Positions 40,983-49,524 of a stretch of DNA of 51,668 nt are shown here, one piece after another. The translations under genes were made by a program, and so were the position numbers. The notes under the pieces are model-generated. The model was not told the DNA's origin, searched no databases, and was given only the letters and a program-made list of their open reading frames with translations. Positions within the stretch are counted from its first letter, which is position 1. Every line of letters starts with the position of its first letter. Source of the DNA: Bacteroidota bacterium (GTDB taxonomy: Bacteria > Bacteroidota > Bacteroidia > NS11-12g > UBA9320); assembly GCA_024679565.1 (NCBI GenBank), contig JAIBDD010000020.1:1-51668 (forward strand), read 5' to 3'.

Positions 40983-43136
40983 ATGAAGAAGACACTAAGT
41001 TTATTTTTAGGTTTCATCCTTTTGTTCTCTGTAGCCAACGGACAAGACAAAATGTTAACCATGCGCGAAGCCATTGCAGGCTACAACTTATACCCTTCTG
41101 GGCTTTCACAGTTGCAGTGGGTGGATGACGAACATTACAGTTACCTCGATACGCTAGATGGTGAAAAAGTGATTGCAATCTTTGAAATCGAATCGACCAA
41201 CAATGGCCTGTCGACTTATGTTAAACGTGCTGACATCGAATCAGGACTATTAAGCATCAGCGAAGATAGTTTACCAACTTTGCCACGTGGTGTTCGATGG
41301 ATGAATACAAACGGGTTCAGATTTTACCACAACAGTCAATATTTTTTCTACAACAGAAATACAAAAACAGTTAAGAAATTAATTGACTATAAACCAGGCG
41401 AAATGTCACATGCAGACATTGCATGGGAATCGAATAACGTCGCTTATGTAAACGAAGACAACCTATGGGTTAATGGTGAGCAAGTAACGACGGATGGCGG
41501 AAAAGGAATTGTTTATGCTCAAGCTGTGCACAGAAGTGAGTTTGGGATTACCAATGGAACGTTTTGGTCAGACAAAGGCGACATGCTTGCATTTTACCGC
41601 ATGGATGAGTCAATGGTTACTGAATATCCCTTGTATCATTTAGGATCAAAGCCGGCAACTGCAGACATGATACGTTATCCTGTTGCCGGAGATAAAAGTC
41701 ATCATGTAACTGTAGGTATTTACAACGTAAATACACAAAACGTCACCTACCTACAAACTGGTGAACCTAAAGAGCAATTTTTGACTAATATTTCTTGGGG
41801 GACAAAAGGCAAATATGTGTACATCGCAGTGGTTAATAGAGGTCAAAACCACATGTGGTTGAAACAATTTGATGTGGCAACTGGTGCGTACGTAAAAACA
41901 TTGTTCGAAGAAACGCATGAAAAGTATGTAGAACCAGAACATGGCTTAACCTTTCTTAAGGAAAAAGAGGACCAGTTTATTTGGTGGAGCGAACGAGATG
42001 GATACACACACCTGTACCTGTACAACACTGAAGGTAAGCTAATTAGAGAATTAACAAAGGGTTCGTGGGAAGTAATTGATTTTCATGGATTTAGTGATGA
42101 TTCCAAATCATTTTTCATCACCTCAACCAAAGAGTCTCCTATCAACAGAGATTTGTATGAAGTGAGTTTTAGTAACTGTAAAAAAATCAAAAGAATAACT
42201 TCCAATGAAGGCACGCATCGCGTAAACCCAAGCCCAAATAATAAAAACTTTATCGATGATTTTAGCAGTACAATCATTCCAAGAGAAATCAGGGTGCTAG
42301 GTACTGGTGGACAAAATATTGGTGTATTAAAATCGGTCGAAAACCCTTTAAAGGAATACAAACTTGGTGCTATGGAAATAGGCACATTGACTGCCAACGA
42401 TGGCAAAACGGACCTGTATTACCGTTTATTTAAGCCTATTGACTTCGACGCCACTAAAAAGTATCCTGTCGTTGTTTATTTATACAATGGCCCACACGCA
42501 CAAATGATTAACAATCGCTGGTTGGGTGGAGCAAACATGTGGTTTCAGTATATGGCACAACAAGGCTTTGTTGTTTTTACAATTGATGGTAGAGGGTCGG
42601 CCAATAGAGGCTTCGAATTTGAAAGCGCCATTTTCAGACAATGTGGTACCTTAGAAATGGAAGACCAACTCACTGGTGTTGAGTTTTTGAAAAGTCAGCC
42701 TTGGGTAGATGCTGACCGTATGGGAATTCACGGCTGGAGCTATGGCGGATTTATGACTACATCTTTGATGACTAGAAAGCCAGGAACATTTCAAGTTGGT
42801 GTCGCTGGTGGACCAGTTATCGATTGGCGCTATTACGAAATTATGTACACCGAACGGTATATGGACACGCCGGAAGAAAATCCAGAAGGGTATAAAGACA
42901 ACAACCTTCTGAATTATGTAGACAAACTGCAAGGCAAGCTGTTAATGATTCACGGAGGACAAGACAATGTCGTATTATGGCAGCACAGCTTGATGTATCT
43001 ACAGAAGAACATACAAAGTGGAAATGCCAACCTTGATTACTTTGTTTATCCGCATCATCCGCACAATGTTGGTGGAATGGATCGTGTTCACTTGTATCAA
43101 AAAGTGACGGATTACTTTATGTTGTATCTAAAATAA
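40983..43136 (+). CDS. S9-family prolyl peptidase (DPP IV-like), exported
   Basis: 717-aa serine peptidase. Signal peptide MKKTLSLFLGFILLFSVANGQ. The N-terminal half is a beta-propeller (DPP4_N type, e.g. QFIWWSERDGYTHLYLYN). The C-terminal alpha/beta hydrolase has the triad Ser586 (GWSYGG), Asp661 (HGGQDNVV) and His694 (HHPHNV). DGRGSANRGFEFE is the family's oxyanion loop. It is expected to cleave Xaa-Pro dipeptides from peptides in the periplasm. ATG 40983 was chosen over 40965 because it starts a standard signal peptide. The ChaN-like gene follows after two bases. Confidence 0.92.
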   Translation: MKKTLSLFLGFILLFSVANGQDKMLTMREAIAGYNLYPSGLSQLQWVDDEHYSYLDTLDGEKVIAIFEIESTNNGLSTYVKRADIESGLLSISEDSLPTLPRGVRWMNTNGFRFYHNSQYFFYNRNTKTVKKLIDYKPGEMSHADIAWESNNVAYVNEDNLWVNGEQVTTDGGKGIVYAQAVHRSEFGITNGTFWSDKGDMLAFYRMDESMVTEYPLYHLGSKPATADMIRYPVAGDKSHHVTVGIYNVNTQNVTYLQTGEPKEQFLTNISWGTKGKYVYIAVVNRGQNHMWLKQFDVATGAYVKTLFEETHEKYVEPEHGLTFLKEKEDQFIWWSERDGYTHLYLYNTEGKLIRELTKGSWEVIDFHGFSDDSKSFFITSTKESPINRDLYEVSFSNCKKIKRITSNEGTHRVNPSPNNKNFIDDFSSTIIPREIRVLGTGGQNIGVLKSVENPLKEYKLGAMEIGTLTANDGKTDLYYRLFKPIDFDATKKYPVVVYLYNGPHAQMINNRWLGGANMWFQYMAQQGFVVFTIDGRGSANRGFEFESAIFRQCGTLEMEDQLTGVEFLKSQPWVDADRMGIHGWSYGGFMTTSLMTRKPGTFQVGVAGGPVIDWRYYEIMYTERYMDTPEENPEGYKDNNLLNYVDKLQGKLLMIHGGQDNVVLWQHSLMYLQKNIQSGNANLDYFVYPHHPHNVGGMDRVHLYQKVTDYFMLYLK

Positions 43137-43138
43137 TT

Positions 43139-44011
43139 ATGAGAATACTATTATTTAGTTTGTGTTTAACCCTTAGCACGCTGGGTGTTGCACAAAACAA
43201 AACAGGCTACGTTATATACAATGCCAAAGGCAAAAAAGTATCGTACAAAAAGATGGTTAAAAGTCTTGCTAAAAGTGAGGTTACACTTTTTGGAGAGTAC
43301 CACGATAATCCGATTAGTCATTGGTTAGAACTAGAGGTGACCAAAGACCTATCGCAAAACTATGATGTCATTCTTGGTGCCGAAATGATTGAGAGAGACA
43401 ATCAAGATGAGCTTGACTTGTACTTAAAAGACAGTATCAACCAAAAAGCTTTCGACACAACGGCACGACTTTGGAACAACCATAAAACCGATTACAAACC
43501 ATTGGTAGATTTTGCCAAAGATTCTGGTTATCAGTTCATTGCAACCAATATCCCAAGACGTTACGCGAGCTTAGTTTATAAAAAGGACTTTAACGCGCTC
43601 GATACCTTATCGGATGAAGAAAAATCATGGATAGCGCCGATGCCAATGCCATTTGACATCAACCTACCTAGATATCAAGCCATTTTAAAAATGATGGGTG
43701 CACATGGGAGCCCGAAGTTGATTAAAGCTCAAGCCGTAAAAGATGCAACCATGGCACATTCTATTGTAAATGCATTAAATACCCAACTATGTGACATTTG
43801 CGATGATATTCGGTTTATCCATTATAACGGTAGTTTTCATTCGGATTATTATGAAGGTATTTATTGGTATATCCAGCAGTATAGACCCGAAACAAGTATA
43901 GCCACTATTGCTACTGTAACGCAAGCAGATATTACCAAGTTGGATGAAGAATCTAAAGGCCGTGCTGATTTCATCATTTGTGTTGATGAAGATATGACAA
44001 GGACTTACTAG
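43139..44011 (+). CDS. ChaN-like haem-binding / Tiki-fold protein
   Basis: 290 aa with a signal peptide (MRILLFSLCLTLSTLGVAQ), no lipobox. The domain VTLFGEYHDNPISHWLELEVTKDL, GAEMIERDNQDELDLYL and FIATNIPRRYASLV matches the ChaN/cofactor-haem-binding family (PF04187), which binds haem in pairs and is related to TraB/Tiki proteases. A His in GEYHDN and another in RFIHYNGSFHSDYYEGI are the likely functional residues. Co-transcribed with the S9 peptidase (two-base gap). The TAG stop is followed directly by a GGATTGAA array. Confidence 0.85.
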   Translation: MRILLFSLCLTLSTLGVAQNKTGYVIYNAKGKKVSYKKMVKSLAKSEVTLFGEYHDNPISHWLELEVTKDLSQNYDVILGAEMIERDNQDELDLYLKDSINQKAFDTTARLWNNHKTDYKPLVDFAKDSGYQFIATNIPRRYASLVYKKDFNALDTLSDEEKSWIAPMPMPFDINLPRYQAILKMMGAHGSPKLIKAQAVKDATMAHSIVNALNTQLCDICDDIRFIHYNGSFHSDYYEGIYWYIQQYRPETSIATIATVTQADITKLDEESKGRADFIICVDEDMTRTY

Positions 44012-44065
44012 GGGTTGAAGGATTGAAGGTCGGAAGGATTGAAGGAATAAAGGTCGACAGGATGG
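44012..44065 (+). repeat. GGATTGAA 8-bp repeat array, locus 4
   Basis: Starts at the base after the ChaN-like gene's TAG: GGGTTGAA, GGATTGAA, GGTCGGAA, GGATTGAA, GGAATAA, AGGTCGACAGGAT. It shares the block GGATTGAAGGAATAA with locus 3. It lies in the 77-base gap before the convergent archaemetzincin gene and is in the sense of the upstream gene. Confidence 0.8.
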
Positions 44066-44088
44066 TAAACAATATTTCGCATTAGGTA

Positions 44089-44739
44089 TCAGTAGGATAC
44101 AATACTTTTACATTGCTTACACAGCGTTATATGACCTTTATCTACCGTTTTAATGGTTTCCGCTGCGTCGTCCATCACACAGTTCAAATTAGACGTACAG
44201 TGCTTTAATCCTAAGTTATGCCCTAGTTCGTGTGTAACCACTTTTTGCAGGCGTTCGATTGTTTTTCCTGGTTTCTCCAATCTATACGTGGACACTACAC
44301 ATGCCTTACCGGGTCGATAACCCAATCCAAAAATACCCCAATCTTCATATTTAGATACGGGCTTTTTGATGTTGCCAAACTTGTCCTTTTTAGACGTTGA
44401 TATATCTTGCCCTGTGAGACCTAACAGGTAGTCTATAGAATCTGGACAAATACTTTTTAAATGTTTCAAGAGTTTATCAGCTCGATATCTTGGAGATTTG
44501 ATTTGAACGAAACAAGATTTTGGCAGTGGTTTTTCAGGCAAAACAATCACCTTAAATCCATACTGAACATGAAGAGCAGACTGTACAGAGTCTATATATA
44601 CTTGTGAAAATTTGCCAAGAGGCTGAATACCTACTGTGTTTCCAGTGGGTTTATGGAACAGGAACATATAAGTAAACACAAGTAAAACACTTACAATTAC
44701 AGCTAATACATACTTATTACTTGATTTCAACAAACTCAA
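44089..44739 (-). CDS. membrane-anchored archaemetzincin-family metalloprotease
   Basis: 216 aa with a single N-terminal helix (residues 12-28) and a periplasmic catalytic domain. The zinc motif is HELGHNLGLKHC (His170, Glu171, His174, His180). The second structural zinc site is Cys181, Cys187, Cys207, Cys210 (CVM and CKQC). This matches archaemetzincins, except that the first Cys pair is separated by five residues where the family motif has four. Archaemetzincins are aminopeptidase-like zinc enzymes found in archaea, animals and some bacteria. Single gene; substrate unknown. Confidence 0.82.
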   Translation of the reverse strand: MSLLKSSNKYVLAVIVSVLLVFTYMFLFHKPTGNTVGIQPLGKFSQVYIDSVQSALHVQYGFKVIVLPEKPLPKSCFVQIKSPRYRADKLLKHLKSICPDSIDYLLGLTGQDISTSKKDKFGNIKKPVSKYEDWGIFGLGYRPGKACVVSTYRLEKPGKTIERLQKVVTHELGHNLGLKHCTSNLNCVMDDAAETIKTVDKGHITLCKQCKSIVSY

Positions 44740-44753
44740 TCTATTTCTTACCT

Positions 44754-44771
44754 AACGGTAACTTGACCGTT
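44754..44771. promoter_or_regulatory. inverted repeat AACGGT-N6-ACCGTT in a divergent gap
   Basis: Perfect 6-bp arms with a 6-base loop and a short T-run after it, in the gap between the archaemetzincin start (44739) and the 96-aa gene (44836). Could be an operator for either, or a stray weak terminator. The half-site also occurs, in the opposite arrangement, upstream of purC (18525-18538). Confidence 0.3.
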
Positions 44772-44835
44772 TTAAGGTGGTATTGAAACATTTTTTTATT
44801 GAGTATGTTTAGTAAGAATTAGTTTATTTGCATTT

Positions 44836-45126
44836 ATGGTAGCAAAAAGGGTATTTACAATCATATTTTCACTGGTTATGATGGTGATGATATGTCCGGT
44901 ATCTAACTTTTTTGACATGGCACTAGATCTCTGCGAAATCGTGGACACGGATATGGGGGAATCTTCCAATAAAAAAGAAATTGAAGACGACGTAGACGAA
45001 CTGTTTTCGCAAGTGCAGTGGGAAAAAGAGATAAATTCTCCGATGAACAAAAACAACTTTTCATTGGTTAATCGCAATCATGCAACTCCCCTGCTCTCCA
45101 TCGTTTCGCCTCCACCTGAATGTTAA
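44836..45126 (+). CDS. small hypothetical protein (96 aa) upstream of SulP
   Basis: A hydrophobic N-terminus (VFTIIFSLVMMVMICPVS) is followed by a very acidic stretch (LCEIVDTDMGESSNKKEIEDDVDELF) and a Pro-rich end (SIVSPPPEC). Short proteins of this build are common in Bacteroidota, but I know no function. It has its own promoter region and ends 69 bases before the SulP gene, across a structured gap (45123-45163), so co-transcription is likely. It could be a secreted or membrane-held small protein. Confidence 0.55.
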   Translation: MVAKRVFTIIFSLVMMVMICPVSNFFDMALDLCEIVDTDMGESSNKKEIEDDVDELFSQVQWEKEINSPMNKNNFSLVNRNHATPLLSIVSPPPEC

Positions 45127-45163
45127 TGAATACATCTAGTCGGCATTCTGCCAAATTCATTAA
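45123..45163 (+). promoter_or_regulatory. structured intergenic element before the first SulP gene
   Basis: Inverted repeat TTAATGAAT (45123-45131) / ATTCATTAA (45155-45163), perfect 9 bp, enclosing a second hairpin GGCA-TTC-TGCC (45142-45152). The first arm includes the stop codon of the 96-aa gene; the element ends 32 bases before the SulP ATG. It could control SulP translation or act as an operator. Confidence 0.4.
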
Positions 45164-45195
45164 TACAAAACATTCATCATAATTATAACTTAAGC

Positions 45196-46761
45196 ATGTC
45201 AAAGGAATTTGATTTAAAATTTTTGGGTAAAGATTTATCCTCCAGTATCGTTGTTTTCTTAGTCGCCCTTCCATTGTGTTTAGGGATTTCATTGGTATCC
45301 GAAGCACCACTAATTTCCGGCTTAATTGCTGGTATAGTGGGTGGTATAGCGGTTGGTTCCATCAGTGGAAGTAGACTCGGTGTGAGTGGTCCAGCTGCTG
45401 GTCTTGCCGTAATCGTTGCTGATGCTATAAAAGACATAGGATCTTTCGAAGTATTTGTTGCCGCTGTGGTTATTGCTGGCGTCATACAAGTTATCTTGGG
45501 CTATGTTGGAGCAGGAAAGGTGGCCTTTTATTTTCCATCATCCGTTATCAAAGGCATGCTAGCTGCTATTGGCATTTCCATTATTCTCAAACAAATTCCA
45601 CATGCTATTGGGGTGGATAAAGACCCTAGTGGAGATTTTAAATTTTTCCAAACTGATGGCGAAACCACGTTCAGTGAACTGTTGAACTTTGAAAATTATG
45701 TGCCTGGCGCACTCATGGTTGGGCTTGTCTGTTTGGCAATTCTTATATTATGGGAGAGCAAGTGGATTAAAGGAAACAAAATCCTGGGCATGGTTCCTGG
45801 TCCACTATTGGCTGTTTTTGCTGGTATTGGTTTAAACCATTGGTTCCCAGAGACCTTGGTTATAACCAAAGAACATTTGGTAAGTATACCTAAAATTGGG
45901 TCGTTAAGTGGTTTGTCAGATTACTTAATTCATCCAAAATTGGCTTCGTTTGCTAAGTTTAAGGTGATCAAGGTGGGTATTGTGATTGCTATCATCGCCA
46001 GTTTGGAAACGTTACTCTGCGTTGAAGCAACTGATCGTTTAGACCCAAGAAAAAACATAACACCAACCAACCGAGAGCTTAAGGCACAAGGATTTGGAAA
46101 CATTATATCAGGACTTCTAGGAGGTATCCCTGTGACTCAAGTAATTGTAAGAAGCTCTGCCAATATTCAAGCAGGAGGAAGAACAAAACTAGCCGCCATC
46201 ATGCACGGGGTTTTCTTATTTGGAACGGTAATGCTTATCCCAAATATCCTAAATATGATTCCGTTGTCGGCTTTGGCCGCAATACTGTTGGTGATTGGTT
46301 TTAAATTGGCTAAACCAGCTATGTTTAAAAGGCTATATCACGAAGGTCAGGATCAGTTCATACCATTCGTAACTACTATAGTTGCTGTTCTTTTTACAGA
46401 TTTGTTAGTAGGTATTCTTATTGGATTGTTGGTGGGTATCGGTTATGTATTATTCACAAACTTTAGATCTGCCATTGTGTTAGAGCAAAAAGGTCGCCAT
46501 ATGATTATCCATTTCAAGAAAGATGTATTTTTCTATAACCGTGCCGAATTAATGAAGTTATTCAGTCAATTGGAAAGTGGTGATGAATTAACCTTAGATG
46601 GAACAAAAGTTGACTTTATTGACCACGACATTTTCCTTGCGATTCAAGACTTTGTAAATCTCTCAAAAGAAAAAGAGATTAAGGTCAATGTACTGGAAAT
46701 TACAAGACAAAAAATAACCTTCGTAAGACAGAAAAACGAGCATCAAGAAATTGAACACTAG
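45196..46761 (+). CDS. SulP-family anion transporter with STAS domain (1)
   Basis: 521-aa transporter with about 12 helices and a C-terminal STAS domain (~430-521). Family pieces: FLVALPLCLGISLVSEAPLISGLIAGIVGG, SRLGVSGPAAGLAVIVADAI and ASLETLLCVEATDRLDP. The STAS segment contains FFYNRAELMKLFSQLESGDELTLDGTKVDF. SulP proteins move sulfate, bicarbonate, chloride or dicarboxylates; this group (related to those often found beside carbonic anhydrases) may carry bicarbonate, but no carbonic anhydrase gene is in the window. It converges with a second SulP gene (14-base gap). Confidence 0.88.
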   Translation: MSKEFDLKFLGKDLSSSIVVFLVALPLCLGISLVSEAPLISGLIAGIVGGIAVGSISGSRLGVSGPAAGLAVIVADAIKDIGSFEVFVAAVVIAGVIQVILGYVGAGKVAFYFPSSVIKGMLAAIGISIILKQIPHAIGVDKDPSGDFKFFQTDGETTFSELLNFENYVPGALMVGLVCLAILILWESKWIKGNKILGMVPGPLLAVFAGIGLNHWFPETLVITKEHLVSIPKIGSLSGLSDYLIHPKLASFAKFKVIKVGIVIAIIASLETLLCVEATDRLDPRKNITPTNRELKAQGFGNIISGLLGGIPVTQVIVRSSANIQAGGRTKLAAIMHGVFLFGTVMLIPNILNMIPLSALAAILLVIGFKLAKPAMFKRLYHEGQDQFIPFVTTIVAVLFTDLLVGILIGLLVGIGYVLFTNFRSAIVLEQKGRHMIIHFKKDVFFYNRAELMKLFSQLESGDELTLDGTKVDFIDHDIFLAIQDFVNLSKEKEIKVNVLEITRQKITFVRQKNEHQEIEH

Positions 46762-46775
46762 GTGTTGGATGTCGA

Positions 46776-48389
46776 TTATACCTCGGCATCCATTAAATCT
46801 GTAACTACATGATAGCGTGGATCGTCAATAGACTTTTCAATAACGTTATCGAAGTCAGGGCTCGCTTTTAGCAAAATGGTTTGACATTCAGGACTTAGGT
46901 GCGTCAGTTTTACCGATTTCCCGGCATCAATGTACTTATTGGTTAAAATCGATAAAGCTTCTATCCCTGAGTGATCTGACACTTTTGACTCCATGAAATC
47001 GATTTCAACGCTTTCAGGATCTTGCTTTACATCGAATTTGCGATTAAACGTTTGAGTTGACCCAAAGAACAATGGACCCCAGATTTCGTACACTTTTGTT
47101 CCGTCTGGTTTAATACGTTTGCGCGCGCGAATCATTGTCGCACTTTGCCAAGCGAAAACCAATGCCGACATAATCACACCTGCTATTACTGCTGTTGCTA
47201 AATCATGCCACACGGTAATACCAGAAACAGCTATGAGCACAATGGCATCAGCCACAGGTATTTTACGCAAGATTCTAAAACTACTCCATGCAAAGGTGCC
47301 AATCACAACCATGAACATTACCCCTACTAAAGCAGCGATTGGAATTTGCTCTATTAATGGAGCGCCAAACAATACAAAGCAAAGCAAAGCGATGGATGCC
47401 GTTAAGCCCGAAAGGCGGCCACGTCCACCAGAATTCACGTTAATAATGGACTGCCCAATCATGGCACAACCACCCATTCCGCCAAAAAGCCCATTCAATA
47501 TGTTTGCGCCACCTTGAGCAACACACTCTCGGTTTCCGCTTCCTCTAGTCTCTGTTAAGTCATCCACTAAGTTCAGTGTCATCAGTGATTCGATAAGCCC
47601 TACAGCCGCTAATAAACCGGCAGTAGATAATATTAAAGGCCAATGGCCCGCTAATGTGCTTGTTAGCCCAAAGATTCCTCCTTGAAACGAAGGAAGACTA
47701 CCTTTCAAACCAGTTCCGCCACCATCTCTGATAAAACTCCCAACCGTACTTACATCAATGCCACCAAGAATCGTGATAGCAGCCACAATGATTATAGCGA
47801 CTAGTGCCGCGGGTACTTTCTTTGTCAATTTAGGCAAGAAGTGCATAATCAGCATGGTTAATAATACGAAGCCCAGCATGATGTATAACTGACCACCTGC
47901 CAACCAAGAGGTTTCTCCTGCGCTGGTCACTTTAAACATCTCCAATTGCGAAATGAATATGACAATAGCCAACCCATTCACAAAACCCATCATTACCGGA
48001 TGAGGAATCAAGCGGACAAACTTTCCAAGCTTTAGGAATCCAGCCAATATCTGTATCAAACCAACAAACAACAAGGTAATAAACAGCCATTGTAGTCCCA
48101 AATTTGCTATTGGCTCAGCCAAGGCATCACCAACCTCATTACCTTTTTGGATCAGATGAATCATTACCACGGCCATAGCGCCTGTAGCTCCAGATATCAT
48201 GCCAGGACGACCACCAAAAAGAGATGTGATTAATCCCATCATAAATGCCCCGTATAAACCTACCAGTGGGTCTATACCCGCCACAAAAGCAAATGCTACG
48301 GCCTCTGGTACCAAAGCCAAAGCAACGGTCAAACCAGATAAAAGGTCATTTTTAGGATTAGATGTAAAGTTGTGAAATAGTCTCCTCAT
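46776..48389 (-). CDS. SulP-family anion transporter with STAS domain (2)
   Basis: 537-aa SulP transporter of a different subtype from its convergent neighbour. The N-terminal membrane domain has LSGLTVALALVPEAVAFAFVAGIDPLVGLYGAF and SLFGGRPGMISGATGAMAVVMIHL, with a Gly-rich region NGLFGGMGGCAMIGQSIINV. The C-terminal STAS domain (~420-537) has the conserved SDHSGIEALSIL, with the Ser-Gly loop used for control. Substrate unknown, sulfate or bicarbonate likely. A TACCTTCG box (minus strand, around 48415) resembles a -7 element with one mismatch. The 158-base gap to crtZ contains nothing else recognised. Confidence 0.87.
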   Translation of the reverse strand: MRRLFHNFTSNPKNDLLSGLTVALALVPEAVAFAFVAGIDPLVGLYGAFMMGLITSLFGGRPGMISGATGAMAVVMIHLIQKGNEVGDALAEPIANLGLQWLFITLLFVGLIQILAGFLKLGKFVRLIPHPVMMGFVNGLAIVIFISQLEMFKVTSAGETSWLAGGQLYIMLGFVLLTMLIMHFLPKLTKKVPAALVAIIIVAAITILGGIDVSTVGSFIRDGGGTGLKGSLPSFQGGIFGLTSTLAGHWPLILSTAGLLAAVGLIESLMTLNLVDDLTETRGSGNRECVAQGGANILNGLFGGMGGCAMIGQSIINVNSGGRGRLSGLTASIALLCFVLFGAPLIEQIPIAALVGVMFMVVIGTFAWSSFRILRKIPVADAIVLIAVSGITVWHDLATAVIAGVIMSALVFAWQSATMIRARKRIKPDGTKVYEIWGPLFFGSTQTFNRKFDVKQDPESVEIDFMESKVSDHSGIEALSILTNKYIDAGKSVKLTHLSPECQTILLKASPDFDNVIEKSIDDPRYHVVTDLMDAEV

Positions 48390-48547
48390 TACAGCATTTT
48401 AAAAGGCCGCGAAGGTACAGTATTATCTTATCTGAAATAAGGATTTATTATCGACCATTCACTTAGAAGAACAACACGAAAATCAAAACACTGTACGTTT
48501 TTACCAATATGGTTAAACTGGCAAATACATATTCATATGGCCCTTTG

Positions 48548-49006
48548 TTAAGATGCCTTCTTTTTTGCCATTTCGGCTTTGAAATATTGTAGTGGAACTA
48601 AGAGCATACCAAAACATTCGCCGTGTTCTTTACCTAAGTGTTTGTGATGCCTTTTGTGCGCTCTTCTGATAGCTCTAAAGTATATATTATCACTGTTTCT
48701 TAACCATTTGAAACGTTGGTGAATAAACACATCGTGAACCAAAAAATAACAGAATCCATAAGCCATTATACCAAAGCCAATGGCCAACATCAATGAAAGT
48801 CCGTATATCGTACCAAACAACAGCAACAGCATACTCGGTATGGCAAAAATCAAAAAGAATGCATCATTCTTTTCAAAAAAGGTTTTGTTGGTATGCGTGT
48901 GATGGTCTTCATGCAAATTCCATAGCAATCCATGCATAACAAACTTGTGCGTGAACCAGGCAACAAACTCCATAAAGAAAAACGTTCCGATAAATACTAG
49001 TATCAT
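48548..49006 (-). CDS. crtZ: beta-carotene hydroxylase CrtZ
   Basis: 152-aa membrane di-iron hydroxylase of the fatty-acid-hydroxylase superfamily that adds 3-OH groups to beta-carotene rings to give zeaxanthin. The His clusters are complete: HKFVMH, HEDHHTH, HDVFIHQR and HKRHHKH. Four helices are predicted. It is the last gene of the carotenoid operon, starting two bases after the stop of the 171-aa protein. Presence of crtZ implies that crtY (lycopene cyclase) exists, probably outside the window. Confidence 0.92.
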   Translation of the reverse strand: MILVFIGTFFFMEFVAWFTHKFVMHGLLWNLHEDHHTHTNKTFFEKNDAFFLIFAIPSMLLLLFGTIYGLSLMLAIGFGIMAYGFCYFLVHDVFIHQRFKWLRNSDNIYFRAIRRAHKRHHKHLGKEHGECFGMLLVPLQYFKAEMAKKKAS

Positions 49007-49008
49007 TA

Positions 49009-49524
49009 TTAATTTATGTTGGTCTGAACTGTTGTTAATTGTGCAATCTGCGTGGCACTAATCCCGTCAGATGTTTTGAGGTTTTTGATAAATGACGTTT
49101 TCCAATCTGCATCTACTGCATAATCACCTATGTATTGTACAAATATCTTCAAATCTTCATCAATTTCACTGCTGTAACCTACTAAAGCAGGCGCATTGAG
49201 TTGCACCATTAATCGTACATAACGTATTTCAGGATTTTGAGGAGCCGACTTTATCGATTCTTCAATCAAGGCTTTACCATCTGTAAAATACTTCCATTTG
49301 GTAGTAGGCCAGGTGGCAAATTCTGCCGAGGTACAGGTTGCTAAGCCTTTATATGCCTTAGTAACTTGGTTATTCGGGTATGTTTTAGAAACGATAATTG
49401 TTTGCAACTTACATTCAGACTCGACTGCATCATGGAAGTCGTCACGAATGTGATTGGAGTTAACGGTGAACGACAGAAGCGTCAGCCCAATGGAAACAAT
49501 AAATGGAATTGCGCGCTTCTTCAT
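49009..49524 (-). CDS. hypothetical exported protein between crtB and crtZ (171 aa)
   Basis: Signal peptide-like start (MKKRAIPFIVSIGLTLLSFTVNS), then a mostly helical domain: KQTIIVSKTYPNNQVTKAYKGLATCTSAEF, WKYFTDGKALIEESIKSAPQNPEIRYVRLMVQL and IFVQYIGDYAV. No enzyme motif is seen. Its ATG shares a base with the crtB stop and its own stop is two bases from crtZ, so it is a firm member of the operon. Homologues in the same place occur in other Bacteroidota, to my knowledge without an assigned function. Confidence 0.7.
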   Translation of the reverse strand: MKKRAIPFIVSIGLTLLSFTVNSNHIRDDFHDAVESECKLQTIIVSKTYPNNQVTKAYKGLATCTSAEFATWPTTKWKYFTDGKALIEESIKSAPQNPEIRYVRLMVQLNAPALVGYSSEIDEDLKIFVQYIGDYAVDADWKTSFIKNLKTSDGISATQIAQLTTVQTNIN

